From Peptoniphilus sp. (GTDB lineage Bacteria > Bacillota > Clostridia > Tissierellales > Peptoniphilaceae): DNA of 43,532 nt. The stretch is from the NCBI GenBank assembly GCA_029983555.1, contig JASBZH010000005.1, positions 1-43,532 of the forward strand. The letters are read 5' to 3'. This document shows, one piece after another, positions 1 through 9,600 of this stretch; within the stretch, counting starts at the first letter, position 1, and each line of letters starts with the position of its first letter. The notes under the pieces were generated by a model, which was given only the letters and a program-made list of their open reading frames with translations, did no database searches and was not told the DNA's origin. The translations under genes were made by a program, and so were the position numbers.

Positions 1-16
1 TTAATTTTATTATCTT

Positions 17-53
17 AAAATAGTGTTAATGCATAATGCGTTAGCACTATTTT
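17..53 (+). terminator. Intrinsic terminator of the gene upstream of the window
   Basis: A stem of about 17 bp with two G-U pairs closes a 5-nt ATAAT loop at 33-37. The right arm runs into TTTT at 50-53. It probably ends transcription of a gene lying before the window and isolates the rpsB promoter that follows. Because the stem is flanked by A's and T's it could act on both strands. Confidence 0.75.
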
Positions 54-137
54 TATACATATTTTCATATAAAAATTTTTTTATAATGATTTTAAATTGA
101 AAAATATTTTTATGGATTATTTTTCAGATTAAATATA

Positions 138-166
138 TTGCTAATATAAGCCATTTATGATATACT
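138..166 (+). promoter_or_regulatory. rpsB promoter
   Basis: A TTGCTA -35 box (138-143) is followed after exactly 17 bp by a TATACT -10 box (161-166). A TG dinucleotide one base before the -10 makes it an extended -10. The predicted start near 173 gives a leader of about 97 nt before rpsB. This is inferred from sequence only. Confidence 0.65.
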
Positions 167-198
167 TTTTATCGGTATTAAAAACACACATTTTTTGA

Positions 199-231
199 TG
201 ATATGAGAGTTGCTTTTTGGTCCTCATATCA
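199..231 (+). promoter_or_regulatory. rpsB leader hairpin with anti-Shine-Dalgarno loop
   Basis: A 9-bp perfect stem (199-207 with 223-231) closes a 15-nt loop. TCCTC at 221-225, at the loop edge, is complementary to GAGGA (245-249) of the downstream ribosome binding site, so an alternative fold could sequester it. Autogenous control by S2 is common in bacteria. That this element does so here is inference. Confidence 0.4.
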
Positions 232-255
232 GTTGATGAAAATGGAGGAAAAAAC

Positions 256-279
256 ATGGAGGTAATTAGATGTCAGTAA
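256..279 (+). CDS. Possible 7-codon leader peptide overlapping the rpsB start
   Basis: An ATG at 256 lies 6 nt after a good GGAGGA ribosome binding site (244-249). It opens a 7-codon frame (MEVIRCQ) that ends at TAA 277-279, overlapping the rpsB start codon (270) in another frame. It may be a true translationally coupled leader peptide, or just a duplicated ribosome binding site unit, since ATGGAGG occurs twice. No function is known. Confidence 0.3.
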   Translation: MEVIRCQ

Positions 280-1055
280 TATCAATGAAAAACTTATTGG
301 AAGCTGGTGTTCACTTCGGTCATCAAACTAGAAGATGGAACCCAAAAATGAAGAAATTTATATTTACAGAAAGAAATGGTATTTATATAATTGATCTTCA
401 AAAGACAGTAACAAGAATAGAAGAAGCTTATGAATTTGTAAGAGATATTGCAGCTAATGGTGGACAAGTTCTTTTCGTAGGAACTAAAAAACAAGCACAA
501 GATGCTATCGAAAAAGAAGCTGTTAAATGTGATATGCCATACATCAATCAAAGATGGTTAGGCGGACTTCTTACAAATCACAAAACTATTAAAAAACGTA
601 TCAATAGATTATTTGAACTTTATGAAATGGAAGAAAAAGGAATATTCGATGTTCTTCCTAAAAAAGAAGTTTCTCAACTATTAAATGAAAGAGAAAAATT
701 AGAAAAATTCTTAGGCGGAATCAAAAATATGGAAGGCATGCCAGATGCAATCTATGTTGTAGACCCTAAGAAAGAATATATAGCTGTTAAAGAAGCACAC
801 ATTCTTGGAATTCCAGTAATAGGTATTGTAGATACTAACTGTGATCCTGATGAAATTGATCTACCAATTCCTGGAAATGACGATGCAATTAGAGCTGTTA
901 AATTAATTACAGAAACTATAGCAAATGCTGTTCTTGAAGGAAAACAAGGAAATCAAACTGAAGAAGCTTTAGTAAGTGATTATGAAGACAATCAAGAAGA
1001 ATTAGAAGTATCTGAAGAAGAAGCTTCTAATGAAGAAGAAATTACAGAAGAGTAA
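270..1055 (+). CDS. rpsB: 30S ribosomal protein S2
   Basis: Ribosomal protein S2, one of the last proteins to join the 30S subunit, where it helps hold S1 or mRNA near the platform. The start MSVISMKNLLEAGVHFGHQT is the S2 family N-terminus, followed by the conserved RRWNPKM block and RWLGGLLTN. At 261 aa it is slightly longer than usual because of a very acidic Glu-rich tail from about residue 230. The ATG at 270 follows GGAGGT at 259-264. It opens the rpsB-tsf-pyrH-frr cluster and has its own promoter and a structured leader. A partial terminator separates it from tsf. Confidence 0.98.
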   Translation: MSVISMKNLLEAGVHFGHQTRRWNPKMKKFIFTERNGIYIIDLQKTVTRIEEAYEFVRDIAANGGQVLFVGTKKQAQDAIEKEAVKCDMPYINQRWLGGLLTNHKTIKKRINRLFELYEMEEKGIFDVLPKKEVSQLLNEREKLEKFLGGIKNMEGMPDAIYVVDPKKEYIAVKEAHILGIPVIGIVDTNCDPDEIDLPIPGNDDAIRAVKLITETIANAVLEGKQGNQTEEALVSDYEDNQEELEVSEEEASNEEEITEE

Positions 1056-1066
1056 GATTAATTTTT

Positions 1067-1101
1067 GAGAGTTGTAAAGTGATCCTTTATAACTCTCTTT
1101 T
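1067..1101 (+). terminator. Intrinsic terminator or attenuator between rpsB and tsf
   Basis: A 13-bp stem with one G-U pair (1067-1079 with 1085-1097) closes a 5-nt loop and is followed by TTTT. It lies 12 nt after rpsB and before the tsf ribosome binding site. It probably lets only part of transcription into tsf, or marks a processing site. Confidence 0.65.
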
Positions 1102-1126
1102 AAAAATATACAAGGAGTGAAATTAA

Positions 1127-1774
1127 ATGGCAATTACAGCAGCACAAATTAAAGAACTAAGAGAAATTACATCAGCAGGTATGATGGATTGTAAAAAAGC
1201 TTTAGAAGCAACTGACGGTGATATGGATAAAGCCGTAGACTTTTTGCGTGAAAAGGGACTTGCTTCTGCAGCTAAAAAAGCTTCAAGAATCGCTTCCGAA
1301 GGAATTGTTGAATCATACATCCACGGTGGTAGAATTGGAGTATTAGTAGAAGTTAACTCAGAAACAGACTTTGTTGCTAAAAACGATGAATTTAAATCTT
1401 TTGTAAAAGACGTTGCAATGCAAATTGCTGCAATTGCACCTAAATACATTAGTCGTGATGAAGTTGACGAAGCTGAACTAAATCACGAAAGAGAAGTTTT
1501 AACTGAACAAGCTAAGTCTGAAAATAAACCTGAACATATTATAGAAAAAATGGTTGAAGGAAGACTTGAAAAATTCTATGAACAAGTTTGTCTTCTAGAC
1601 CAACCATTTATAAAAGACTCAGATAAGACTATCCAAGAACTTCTTAACGACTTAATTGCAAAACTTGGAGAAAATATTAAAATTAGAAGATTTGTTAGAT
1701 ATGAAGTTGGAGAAGGTTTAGAGAAAAAAGACGAAGACTTCGCAGAAGAAGTTGCAAAACAAATGAACAATTAA
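1127..1774 (+). CDS. tsf: Translation elongation factor Ts
   Basis: EF-Ts, the nucleotide exchange factor that regenerates EF-Tu-GTP. The N-terminal UBA-like domain (about 1-55) contains the hallmark LREITSAGMMDCKKAL, and the core shows EVNSETDFVAKND at about residues 75-87. At 215 aa it is shorter than the 280-290 aa enterobacterial form, having a compact dimerisation core, as seen in several other bacteria. The start follows AAGGAG with normal spacing. It pairs with rpsB as in most bacteria and is followed closely by pyrH. Confidence 0.97.
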   Translation: MAITAAQIKELREITSAGMMDCKKALEATDGDMDKAVDFLREKGLASAAKKASRIASEGIVESYIHGGRIGVLVEVNSETDFVAKNDEFKSFVKDVAMQIAAIAPKYISRDEVDEAELNHEREVLTEQAKSENKPEHIIEKMVEGRLEKFYEQVCLLDQPFIKDSDKTIQELLNDLIAKLGENIKIRRFVRYEVGEGLEKKDEDFAEEVAKQMNN

Positions 1775-1787
1775 TTGGAGCATTTTT

Positions 1788-2498
1788 ATGACAGAGCCTA
1801 AGTATAAACGAATTATTCTTAAATTAAGTGGAGAAGCTATGGCTGGCAAAAATCTCTCAGGCATTGAAATGGACTATATCAAGTTAATTGCCAATGAGAT
1901 TAAGAGGATTCACAGTCTAGGCGTTGAAATTGGAGTAGTAGTAGGCGGTGGAAACTTTTGGAGAGGAAGAGATGCAGACCAAATAGACAGAGCTACTTCT
2001 GATAATATCGGAATGTTAGGTACTGTTATGAATGCTTTGGCGCTACAAGACTGTCTAGAAAAAATTGGAGTTCTTACTAGAGTTCAAACAGCAATTGAAA
2101 TGAAAGAGATTGCTGAACCATATATTAGAAGACGTGCAATTAGACACTTAGAAAAAGGTCGAGTTGTAATCTTTTCAGCTGGAATTGGCGCCCCATATTT
2201 CTCTACAGATACTGCTGCTGCACTTAGGGCTGCAGAAATTAACGCGGATGTAATTTTACTTGCTAAAAAAGGCGTAGATGGAATTTATGATGCTGATCCA
2301 AAAATTAATAGGGATGCAGTTAAATATGATAATTTGACATATCATGAAATTCTAAATAAGAATCTAAAAATCATGGATGCTACAGCTACATCTTTATGTA
2401 TGGATAACAATATTCCATTAGTTGTATTTGGCATTGATGATGAAAACTCAATGTATGATGTTGTATGTGGTAAAAATTTAGGAACTAAAGTTAAATAG
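1788..2498 (+). CDS. pyrH: Uridylate kinase (UMP kinase)
   Basis: Hexameric UMP kinase of the amino-acid-kinase fold, converting UMP to UDP with ATP and feeding pyrimidine nucleotide and cell-wall precursor supply. Visible motifs are the N-terminal KRIILKLSGEAMAG, the phosphate-binding VVVGGGNFWRGRD and the later STDTAAALRA and KKGVDGIYDADP segments typical of PyrH. At 236 aa it is of normal length. ATG follows TTGGAG 13 nt after tsf, and frr starts 9 nt downstream, indicating one transcript. Confidence 0.98.
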   Translation: MTEPKYKRIILKLSGEAMAGKNLSGIEMDYIKLIANEIKRIHSLGVEIGVVVGGGNFWRGRDADQIDRATSDNIGMLGTVMNALALQDCLEKIGVLTRVQTAIEMKEIAEPYIRRRAIRHLEKGRVVIFSAGIGAPYFSTDTAAALRAAEINADVILLAKKGVDGIYDADPKINRDAVKYDNLTYHEILNKNLKIMDATATSLCMDNNIPLVVFGIDDENSMYDVVCGKNLGTKVK

Positions 2499-2507
2499 GA
2501 GGATACT

Positions 2508-3065
2508 ATGATATCTGATCTGAAAAAAAATACTGAAAGTAGAATGAAGAAGACTGTAGCTGCTCTAGTTGAAAATTATCAAACTGTAAGAGCTGGTAGA
2601 GCTAATACTTCACTAGTAGATTATTTAAATGTTGAAAGTTATGGTCAAATGATGCCATTAAATCAAATTGCTAGTGTTTCTGCTCCGGAAGCTAGACTTT
2701 TAACTATTCAACCTTGGGATGCTAATTTAATTCCAAATATAGAAAAAGCAATTTTAAAATCTGATTTAGGAATCACTCCTTCTAATGATGGAAAAATAAT
2801 AAGGCTAGTTATACCACAACTTACTGAAGAGAGAAGAAAAGATTTAGTAAAAGTTGTTGGAAAATATGCTGAAGAGGGAAAAATTTCAGTTAGAAATATT
2901 CGTAGAGACGCGATGGACGAAATTAAAAAAGCTGAAAAGAATAAAGAAATTTCTGAAGATGATAGAAAATCATACGAGGAAGATATTCAAGAAGTTACCG
3001 ATAAATACATCAAAGAAATAGACAAGTCAGTTAAAGTAAAAGAAGAAGAACTTATGGAAATTTAA
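2508..3065 (+). CDS. frr: Ribosome recycling factor
   Basis: RRF, which with EF-G splits post-termination ribosomes. At 185 aa it has the normal length. The family blocks VRAGRANTSLVD and LTIQPWDANLIPNIEKAI (domain transition) and the C-terminal LTEERRKDLVK through NIRRDA helices are present. The start has a strong AGGAGG ribosome binding site 9 nt after pyrH. A terminator with a GAAA tetraloop follows the gene. Confidence 0.98.
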   Translation: MISDLKKNTESRMKKTVAALVENYQTVRAGRANTSLVDYLNVESYGQMMPLNQIASVSAPEARLLTIQPWDANLIPNIEKAILKSDLGITPSNDGKIIRLVIPQLTEERRKDLVKVVGKYAEEGKISVRNIRRDAMDEIKKAEKNKEISEDDRKSYEEDIQEVTDKYIKEIDKSVKVKEEELMEI

Positions 3066-3072
3066 GAATTTT

Positions 3073-3100
3073 AGCCTTAGAGAAATCTAAGGCTTTTTTA
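3073..3100 (+). terminator. Intrinsic terminator between frr and uppS
   Basis: A 9-bp stem (3073-3081 with 3086-3094) is closed by a GAAA tetraloop and followed by a T-run. It lies immediately before the uppS ribosome binding site, so it probably attenuates rather than fully stops transcription. No clear promoter for uppS was found after it. Confidence 0.75.
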
Positions 3101-3109
3101 AGGTGAATT

Positions 3110-3835
3110 ATGAATTATAAAGAGCTTGTAGATAAAGAAAATATTCCAAAGCATATTGGTATAATAATGGATGGAAATGGCAGATGGGCAAAAAAAAGAG
3201 GCTTGCCTAGATCAATGGGACATAAAGCAGGTTCAGATAAAGTTGTTGAAATTGTAGAGTCTTGCTATAATTTAGGCATAAAAGCACTAACATTATATGC
3301 ATTTTCTACTGAAAATTGGAAGAGACCGAGCGATGAAATTTCTAAACTAATGGAACTGCTTATTTTTTATGTAAAAACTCAACTTGCCAAAATAAAAAAG
3401 AATAATATTAAAATAAATGTTTTAGGCGACTATACTAAGTTTCCGGACAAAGTAGTATCAGAAATAACTAAAGCATTGAATGAAACATCTGAGAATGATA
3501 AAATGATATTAAATATTGCACTAAATTATGGGGGACAACAAGAAATTGTAAGAGCCACTAAAAACATAATTAGTGATTTAAATAATAATATAATTACTTT
3601 AGACGATATCAACACTGATTCATTTAAAAAATATTTGTATACATTTGAATCTCCTGATCTTGATTTGTTAATAAGACCTAGTGGAGAACTCAGAGTTTCT
3701 AATTTTTTATTATATCAATTGGCCTATTCTGAATTTTATTTTTCTGATGTATTGTGGCCAGATTTTGATGAAAATGAATTATGTAAAGCTATATATGATT
3801 TTCAGTCTAGAGATAGAAGATTTGGAGGTCTATAA
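3110..3835 (+). CDS. uppS: Undecaprenyl diphosphate synthase (cis-prenyltransferase)
   Basis: Condenses isopentenyl units onto farnesyl diphosphate to give C55-PP, the lipid carrier for peptidoglycan and teichoic acids. The catalytic Asp21 sits in HIGIIMDGNGRWAKKRG. YAFSTENWKRP, LNYGGQQEI and the C-terminal SNFLLYQLAYSEFYF motif complete the family pattern. The Arg-Pro-Ser-Gly-Glu at about residue 200 replaces the more common RTSGE, a minor variant. At 241 aa it is normal. The cdsA TTG start directly follows its stop codon. Confidence 0.97.
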   Translation: MNYKELVDKENIPKHIGIIMDGNGRWAKKRGLPRSMGHKAGSDKVVEIVESCYNLGIKALTLYAFSTENWKRPSDEISKLMELLIFYVKTQLAKIKKNNIKINVLGDYTKFPDKVVSEITKALNETSENDKMILNIALNYGGQQEIVRATKNIISDLNNNIITLDDINTDSFKKYLYTFESPDLDLLIRPSGELRVSNFLLYQLAYSEFYFSDVLWPDFDENELCKAIYDFQSRDRRFGGL

Positions 3836-4618
3836 TTGAAAGATTTGCATAAAAGAGTTATAACAGGTGTCGTTGGAGTACTTGGACTTCTATTAATTAC
3901 TTACTTAGGAATCAATGCCATAAAGATATTTTTATTTATTGTTACTCTTGAAGCTATTAGAGAGATATATAATGCTTTTATGAACAAAGGTATCAAACTA
4001 TTTTTACCAGTTTTATTCCTGGGTTCTGTAATAACTTTTCTTTGTTCTTTTATGAATTTAAATATAGAATATTCACTGATTGCAGTTTTCATTATAAATG
4101 CGATTTTTGCCATTGTTATTGAAAGTTATGAACTTGAAAATTCTATTTATACTTTCTTCGCTTATTTTTATGCAGTATTTTTACTTGATTTACTAGCTGT
4201 GTCTAATGAATTGACTTTAATAATTGCAGCTTTTGTAGTGGCTTTTTGCACAGATACTTTTGCTTATTTTATAGGTTCTATGTTTGGCAAGCATAAATTA
4301 ATTGAAAGAGTAAGTCCTAATAAATCAGTTGAAGGTGCAATTGGAGGGACAGTAGTTTCTACAATTGTTACAACAATTTATTTTTATTATTTAGGCCAGA
4401 ATTATATTAATATCGACCTTAGTTTTTGGGCAGTTCTTGTAATTATTCTTGCTTCAGTTTCAGGACAATTTGGCGATTTATTTGCTTCTAAGTTAAAGAG
4501 ATTTGTCGGTATAAAAGATTATGCAAATATTTTACCGGGACACGGAGGAGTATTAGATAGATTTGACAGTATAATTTTTGTAAGTCCGTTAATATATGTG
4601 CTTTTTACTATTTTATAA
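3836..4618 (+). CDS. cdsA: Phosphatidate cytidylyltransferase (CDP-diglyceride synthase)
   Basis: Integral membrane enzyme that makes CDP-diacylglycerol from phosphatidate and CTP, the branch point for phosphatidylglycerol made by PgsA (also in this window). It has many hydrophobic segments and the signatures SPNKSVEGAIGG and GHGGVLDRFDS near the C-terminus. At 260 aa it is typical. It starts at TTG with GGAGGT upstream and no gap after uppS. In many Firmicutes dxr follows cdsA; here rseP follows within 13 nt. Confidence 0.96.
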   Translation: MKDLHKRVITGVVGVLGLLLITYLGINAIKIFLFIVTLEAIREIYNAFMNKGIKLFLPVLFLGSVITFLCSFMNLNIEYSLIAVFIINAIFAIVIESYELENSIYTFFAYFYAVFLLDLLAVSNELTLIIAAFVVAFCTDTFAYFIGSMFGKHKLIERVSPNKSVEGAIGGTVVSTIVTTIYFYYLGQNYINIDLSFWAVLVIILASVSGQFGDLFASKLKRFVGIKDYANILPGHGGVLDRFDSIIFVSPLIYVLFTIL

Positions 4619-4630
4619 TTGGAGAGAAGT

Positions 4631-5638
4631 ATGATTACTATTGTAAGTTCTCTAATAATATTTTTATTAGTAGTTATGATACATGAATTTGGTCATTTTA
4701 TAGTTGCCAAAATGTCTGGTATAAAAGTAAATGAATTTTCTATAGGTATGGGCCCAAAGATAGTTCAAAAAGAAAAAGGTGAAACTACTTATTCTCTTAG
4801 ATCTATTCCAATAGGCGGTTACGTTGCTATGGAGGGAGAAGAAGAGACTTCAACAGATCCAAGATCTTTTAATAATGTTAATATTTTTAAAAGGATGGCC
4901 ACAGTTATTGCTGGGGCCTTTATGAATTTTATTTTAGCTTTTTTTGCCTTTAGTATAATGGTTATGATAACTGGGTATGGTTCCAATATTGTTGATTTCA
5001 CAGCTCCAAATTCTCCAGCAGAATTAGCTGGACTTCAAAGTGGAGATGTAATTGTTTCTGTAAATAACCTGCCAACTAAAGATTTGGCAGATATTAATAA
5101 GATTATCGAAACAAGCAACGGAGAGAATATTACATTCGAAATAAATAGAGACCAAAGCACTATAAATAAAAATATTAAACCAAAATATTATGAAGAGTAT
5201 AAGACATACCTAGTTGGATTTAATGCTAAAGTTGAGCATTCAGTAATAAAATCTTTTAAAATTGGCTTTGATAGATTGATTTTCGTATCGAGAGCAATAA
5301 TTGATACTTTAAAAATGGTGTTTACTGGACAGTTTAAAATGGAATATTTATCTGGTCCAGTTGGAGTAGTACAACTGATAGGATCTGAATCTTCCAAGGG
5401 AGTGATATATTTTCTTCAAATTCTTGGACTAATTTCTGTTAATTTAGGGATTTTTAATTTGATACCAATACCTGCATTAGATGGTGGCAAATTACTATTT
5501 TTAATAATTGAAGCTTTGCGCGGCAAGCCAATTGATCAAAATTTGGAACAGAAATTAACTTTAATAGGTATAAGTCTTCTTTTAAGTCTAATGATATATG
5601 TGACTATTTTTAACGATATAGGAAGGTTGTTTAAATGA
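4631..5638 (+). CDS. rseP: Site-2 zinc metalloprotease RseP/RasP
   Basis: Intramembrane zinc protease that cleaves anti-sigma factors and remnant signal peptides. HEFGH at residues 18-22 in the first membrane helix supplies the zinc ligands and catalytic Glu. One PDZ domain lies around residues 115-195, and the third zinc ligand is in the C-terminal LIPIPALDGGK. The ATG at 4631 is preferred over an upstream in-frame TTG at 4619 because GGAGAG lies 4 nt before it. This gives 335 aa. The stop overlaps the ispG start by ATGA. Confidence 0.95.
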   Translation: MITIVSSLIIFLLVVMIHEFGHFIVAKMSGIKVNEFSIGMGPKIVQKEKGETTYSLRSIPIGGYVAMEGEEETSTDPRSFNNVNIFKRMATVIAGAFMNFILAFFAFSIMVMITGYGSNIVDFTAPNSPAELAGLQSGDVIVSVNNLPTKDLADINKIIETSNGENITFEINRDQSTINKNIKPKYYEEYKTYLVGFNAKVEHSVIKSFKIGFDRLIFVSRAIIDTLKMVFTGQFKMEYLSGPVGVVQLIGSESSKGVIYFLQILGLISVNLGIFNLIPIPALDGGKLLFLIIEALRGKPIDQNLEQKLTLIGISLLLSLMIYVTIFNDIGRLFK

Positions 5639-6687
5639 CAATTGATAGAAAAAAAACTAAAAAGATTTTTATAAGAGATGTCGCTATTGGTGGAGATAGT
5701 GATATAACTGTTCAATCTATGACAAACACTATAACAAAAGATATTGACAGTACAGTAAAACAAATTCACGGTTTAGAAAGTGCTGGTTGTGACATTATCA
5801 GATCAGCTGTTAATGACGATGACGATGCAAGAGCTATTTCTAAAATTAAAGATAGGACAAAAATACCATTTATTGCCGATATTCAATACGATTATAAACT
5901 TGCAATTGCAGCTTGCGAAAATGGTGCAGATGCAATTAGATTAAATCCAGGAAATATTGGAGCAAATTGGAAAATAAAAGAGGTTGTAAAAGCTTGTTCA
6001 TATCTTAATATTCCCATTAGAGTTGGTGTAAATTCTGGTTCTATTAAAAAAGAGTTTTTCGATAAATATAAAGGTGTCAACTCTTCTTCAATTTGCTATA
6101 GTGCTCTCGAAGAAATTGAGCTTTTGGAATCAAATGGTTTTTATGATATTGCTGTTTCTCTAAAAGCCTCAGATGTGCTTTTGACTATCGAAAGTTACAG
6201 AAAATTTTCTGAAATGAGTGATTATCCACTTCATCTTGGCGTCACTGAAGCTGGACCACCGTCTAAGGGAATTATTAAATCAGCCGTTGGAATAGGAACA
6301 CTTTTAGCTGAAGGTATAGGAGATACTATAAGAATTTCTCTTACATCAAGCCCTATAGATGAAGTCAGAGCAGGCAATGATATATTAAAATCATTAAATT
6401 TAAAAAAACGAGGAGTCAATTTGATTTCATGTCCAACTTGTGCCAGAACAAAAGTAGATTTAATAAGTCTCGTAGAACAAGCTGAAAAAGAGTTGGATAA
6501 AATAGATAAAGACATTACCGTCGCAATTATGGGCTGTGCAGTAAACGGTCCTGGAGAAGCAAGAGAAGCCGATTATGGAATTGCTTCTGGCAATGGTGAA
6601 GGTTTGATATTTAAAAAGGGAGAAATTCTAAAGAAAGTTTCGGAAGAAAACTTATTAGAAGAATTGTTAAGTGAAATAGAAAAGTAA
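5635..6687 (+). CDS. ispG: (E)-4-hydroxy-3-methylbut-2-enyl-diphosphate synthase
   Basis: 4Fe-4S enzyme of the MEP isoprenoid pathway, reducing MEcPP to HMBPP. An N-terminal TIM barrel holds VQSMTNT and ADIQYDYKLA, and LRVG-like IPIRVGVNSGS. The C-terminal cluster domain shows CPTCARTKVD and MGCAVNGPGEARE, giving the three Cys ligands plus the Glu. At 350 aa it is normal. It overlaps rseP by 4 nt, so the two are translationally coupled. It implies that a MEP pathway operates, although dxr is not next to it. Confidence 0.97.
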   Translation: MTIDRKKTKKIFIRDVAIGGDSDITVQSMTNTITKDIDSTVKQIHGLESAGCDIIRSAVNDDDDARAISKIKDRTKIPFIADIQYDYKLAIAACENGADAIRLNPGNIGANWKIKEVVKACSYLNIPIRVGVNSGSIKKEFFDKYKGVNSSSICYSALEEIELLESNGFYDIAVSLKASDVLLTIESYRKFSEMSDYPLHLGVTEAGPPSKGIIKSAVGIGTLLAEGIGDTIRISLTSSPIDEVRAGNDILKSLNLKKRGVNLISCPTCARTKVDLISLVEQAEKELDKIDKDITVAIMGCAVNGPGEAREADYGIASGNGEGLIFKKGEILKKVSEENLLEELLSEIEK

Positions 6688-6695
6688 GGTGCGCT

Positions 6696-9600
6696 TTGCT
6701 AAAATTAGATGATTTGCTCAAAAAAATGGATGTCAATCTAGATTTAGAAGAAGAGGAAATATTTTTACCTAAAATTAAATATAAAAGAGAACAAAATGAA
6801 GTTTTAATTAGCCTAAAGTCAAATTCAATTTTGTCAAAGAGAGATAGAGATGCAATTGAAACTTCTTTTATAAATTATTTAGATGAATATAAATTGTATT
6901 TTAAATATTATGCAAGAAACAGATTTAAAAATGAAGAAGAACTTATAAATACTGAAATAATAAAATATAATCCATCATCTAAATCTTGGATTAAAGACTT
7001 AAAAATAGAAATCAAAAAAACTGAGAAACTAATTAATCTTTTTATTCCAAATTCAGAAGTATTATATTCTCTTAGTAAAAACGGTTTTGTAGCTAATTTA
7101 GAAGAGTCGTTGAAAGTCTTTAATACCTATAAAGTGAGTTTAATTGAACAAGAGTGTGAACCGAATAATGCCAGTGATTTCATAGAAAACATTGAAAAAG
7201 AAGAAGAAGTTTTTTATGAAAAGCAGATAGAGATTATCAAAAGTGAAAAAGAAACTGCAAAGGCTGAAATAATAGACAACTATAGCTTTGGAAGAAAGAA
7301 TATCGGTGAGATTACAAATCTTATAGATATGGATTTAAATTCTCAAAGAATAACCATTGAAGTAGATATTTTTGGTTTAGAAATTAGAGAATTAAAAAAC
7401 AAAAACTTTTTGGCAATACTATCAGTTACAGACAATACATCTTCGACTTTAGCAAAAATATTTTTAAAACCTGATAATGTGGATGAATTTACATCAAATA
7501 TAAAGGAAAATGATCACGTAATAATTACTGGTGATGTCAGTTATGACAATTATTCTAAATGCGAAACAGTAATGATACGCTATATAGAAAAAGCTAAAAA
7601 GACTCTCAGACAGGACAATGCAAAAGATAAAAGAGTGGAACTTAGAATTCATTCAAAGATGTCGCAAATGTCAGGTGTCACATCTTTTAAATCTTTTGCC
7701 TCCACTGCTAAAAGATGGGGTTCAACAGCTATAGCTATAACTGATACTGCAGATGTACAAGGATTTCCAGAAGCAATGGAAGCATCTTCTGATTTGGATA
7801 TGAAAATTCTTTATGGATGCGATTTAAATTTTGTTGATGACAGAGAAAAAATAGTAACTTATTATGATAAAGATTGTGAATATCACACATTTGTAGTATT
7901 TGATATTGAAACTACAGGCTTATCTTCTATAAATGATAAAATTACTGAGATCGGTGCGGTAAAAGTTAAAGACGGAATAATTGTGGATAGATTTTCTCAG
8001 CTTGTAAATCCTGAACAAGAGATTCCAGAAGTTGTAGCAGAACTTACAGGTATCACTAATGAATTTGTAAAAGATGAGCCTACTATTGATACAGTAATAA
8101 AAGATTTTTATGAATTTATAGAAGGTTCTGTATTGGTTGCTCACAATGCAAAATTTGATATCTCTTTTATTAGAAGAGAATTAAATGATCACGGTTTAGA
8201 ATTTAATTTCCCAATATTAGATACACTGATTATGGCAAGAGCCACACTTCCAGAACTTAAAAGATTTAACTTAGGCACATTATGTAAAAATTTAGGAATT
8301 TCACTTGTGGGTGCTCATAGGGCAGTAAATGACGCTGAGGCCACAGCAGAACTTTTTATTAAATTATCTGAAAAATTACAAAGAGAAAATAAAACTAGCT
8401 TTGATGATTGGAATGAGACAATAGAGAACATAGATTCAAAACGCTTGTTTGAAAACTCTGTTCTAGTATTTGCTAAAAATATAGATGGACTAAAGAATTT
8501 ATATAAATTAATTTCTAAATCTCACATGGAATATTTTTATTTAATGGCGAAAGTTCCAAGGTCATTACTCGACGAATATAGAGAGGGTCTATTAGTTGGA
8601 TCAGGTACAATGGACTCTGAACTTTTTGATGCTATTTATAGAAATTGTCCTCACGAAGAAATATTAGAAATTGCGAAATACTATGATTTCTTGGAAATTC
8701 AGCCGGCAATGGATTATTTAATTGATGTAAATAGAGGGAAATTGGGATTTGAAAATATAAGAAATATAAACAAAAAAATTGTCGAAATAGGCGAAGAGTT
8801 AAATAAACTCGTTGTAGCAGACTCCAACACTTTTTACTTAGATGAATTTGATGATATAAGCAGAAGAATTGTATTAAATGGAAAGCCTGGAAGACCCGAT
8901 CCTAGAGCTTCACAGAAACAAAAATTATATTTTAAGACAACAGAAGAAATGCTTGAAGAATTTTCTTATTTAGGAGAAGAAAAGGCCTATGAAGTTGTTG
9001 TGAAAAATACAAATCTACTTGCAGATCAAATGGATAAAATAGATCCTATACCTGAAGGCAAGTATCCCCCTGTAATAGAGGGTTCCGATGAAGATTTAAA
9101 AAATATGACTTATCATAAAGCTAGAGAAATATATGGAGATCCTCTACCTGAAATAGTTGAACAAAGACTCAATAAGGAACTTAGCTCGATTATTAAAAAT
9201 GGGTATGCCGTTCTTTATATAATTGCTCAAAAGCTTGTTAAAAAATCTAATGATGATGGTTTCTTAGTTGGTTCTAGAGGATCAGTTGGTTCTTCTTTTG
9301 TTGCTACTATGGCTGATATTACAGAAGTTAATCCACTTCCACCACATTATATTTGCCCAAATTGTAAATATTCTGAATTTGTCGATGGCCTTGAGTATGG
9401 AAGTGGTATAGATATGCCAGATAAAGTTTGCCCTAAATGTGGCACTCTACTTAGAAAGGATGGACATAATATTCCATTCGAAGTATTTTTAGGGTTTTAT
9501 GGGGATAAAGAGCCTGATATCGATTTAAATTTTGCAGGAGAATATCAACCTAATGCTCACAAATATACAGAAGATTTATTTGGAGAAGGATATGTATTTA

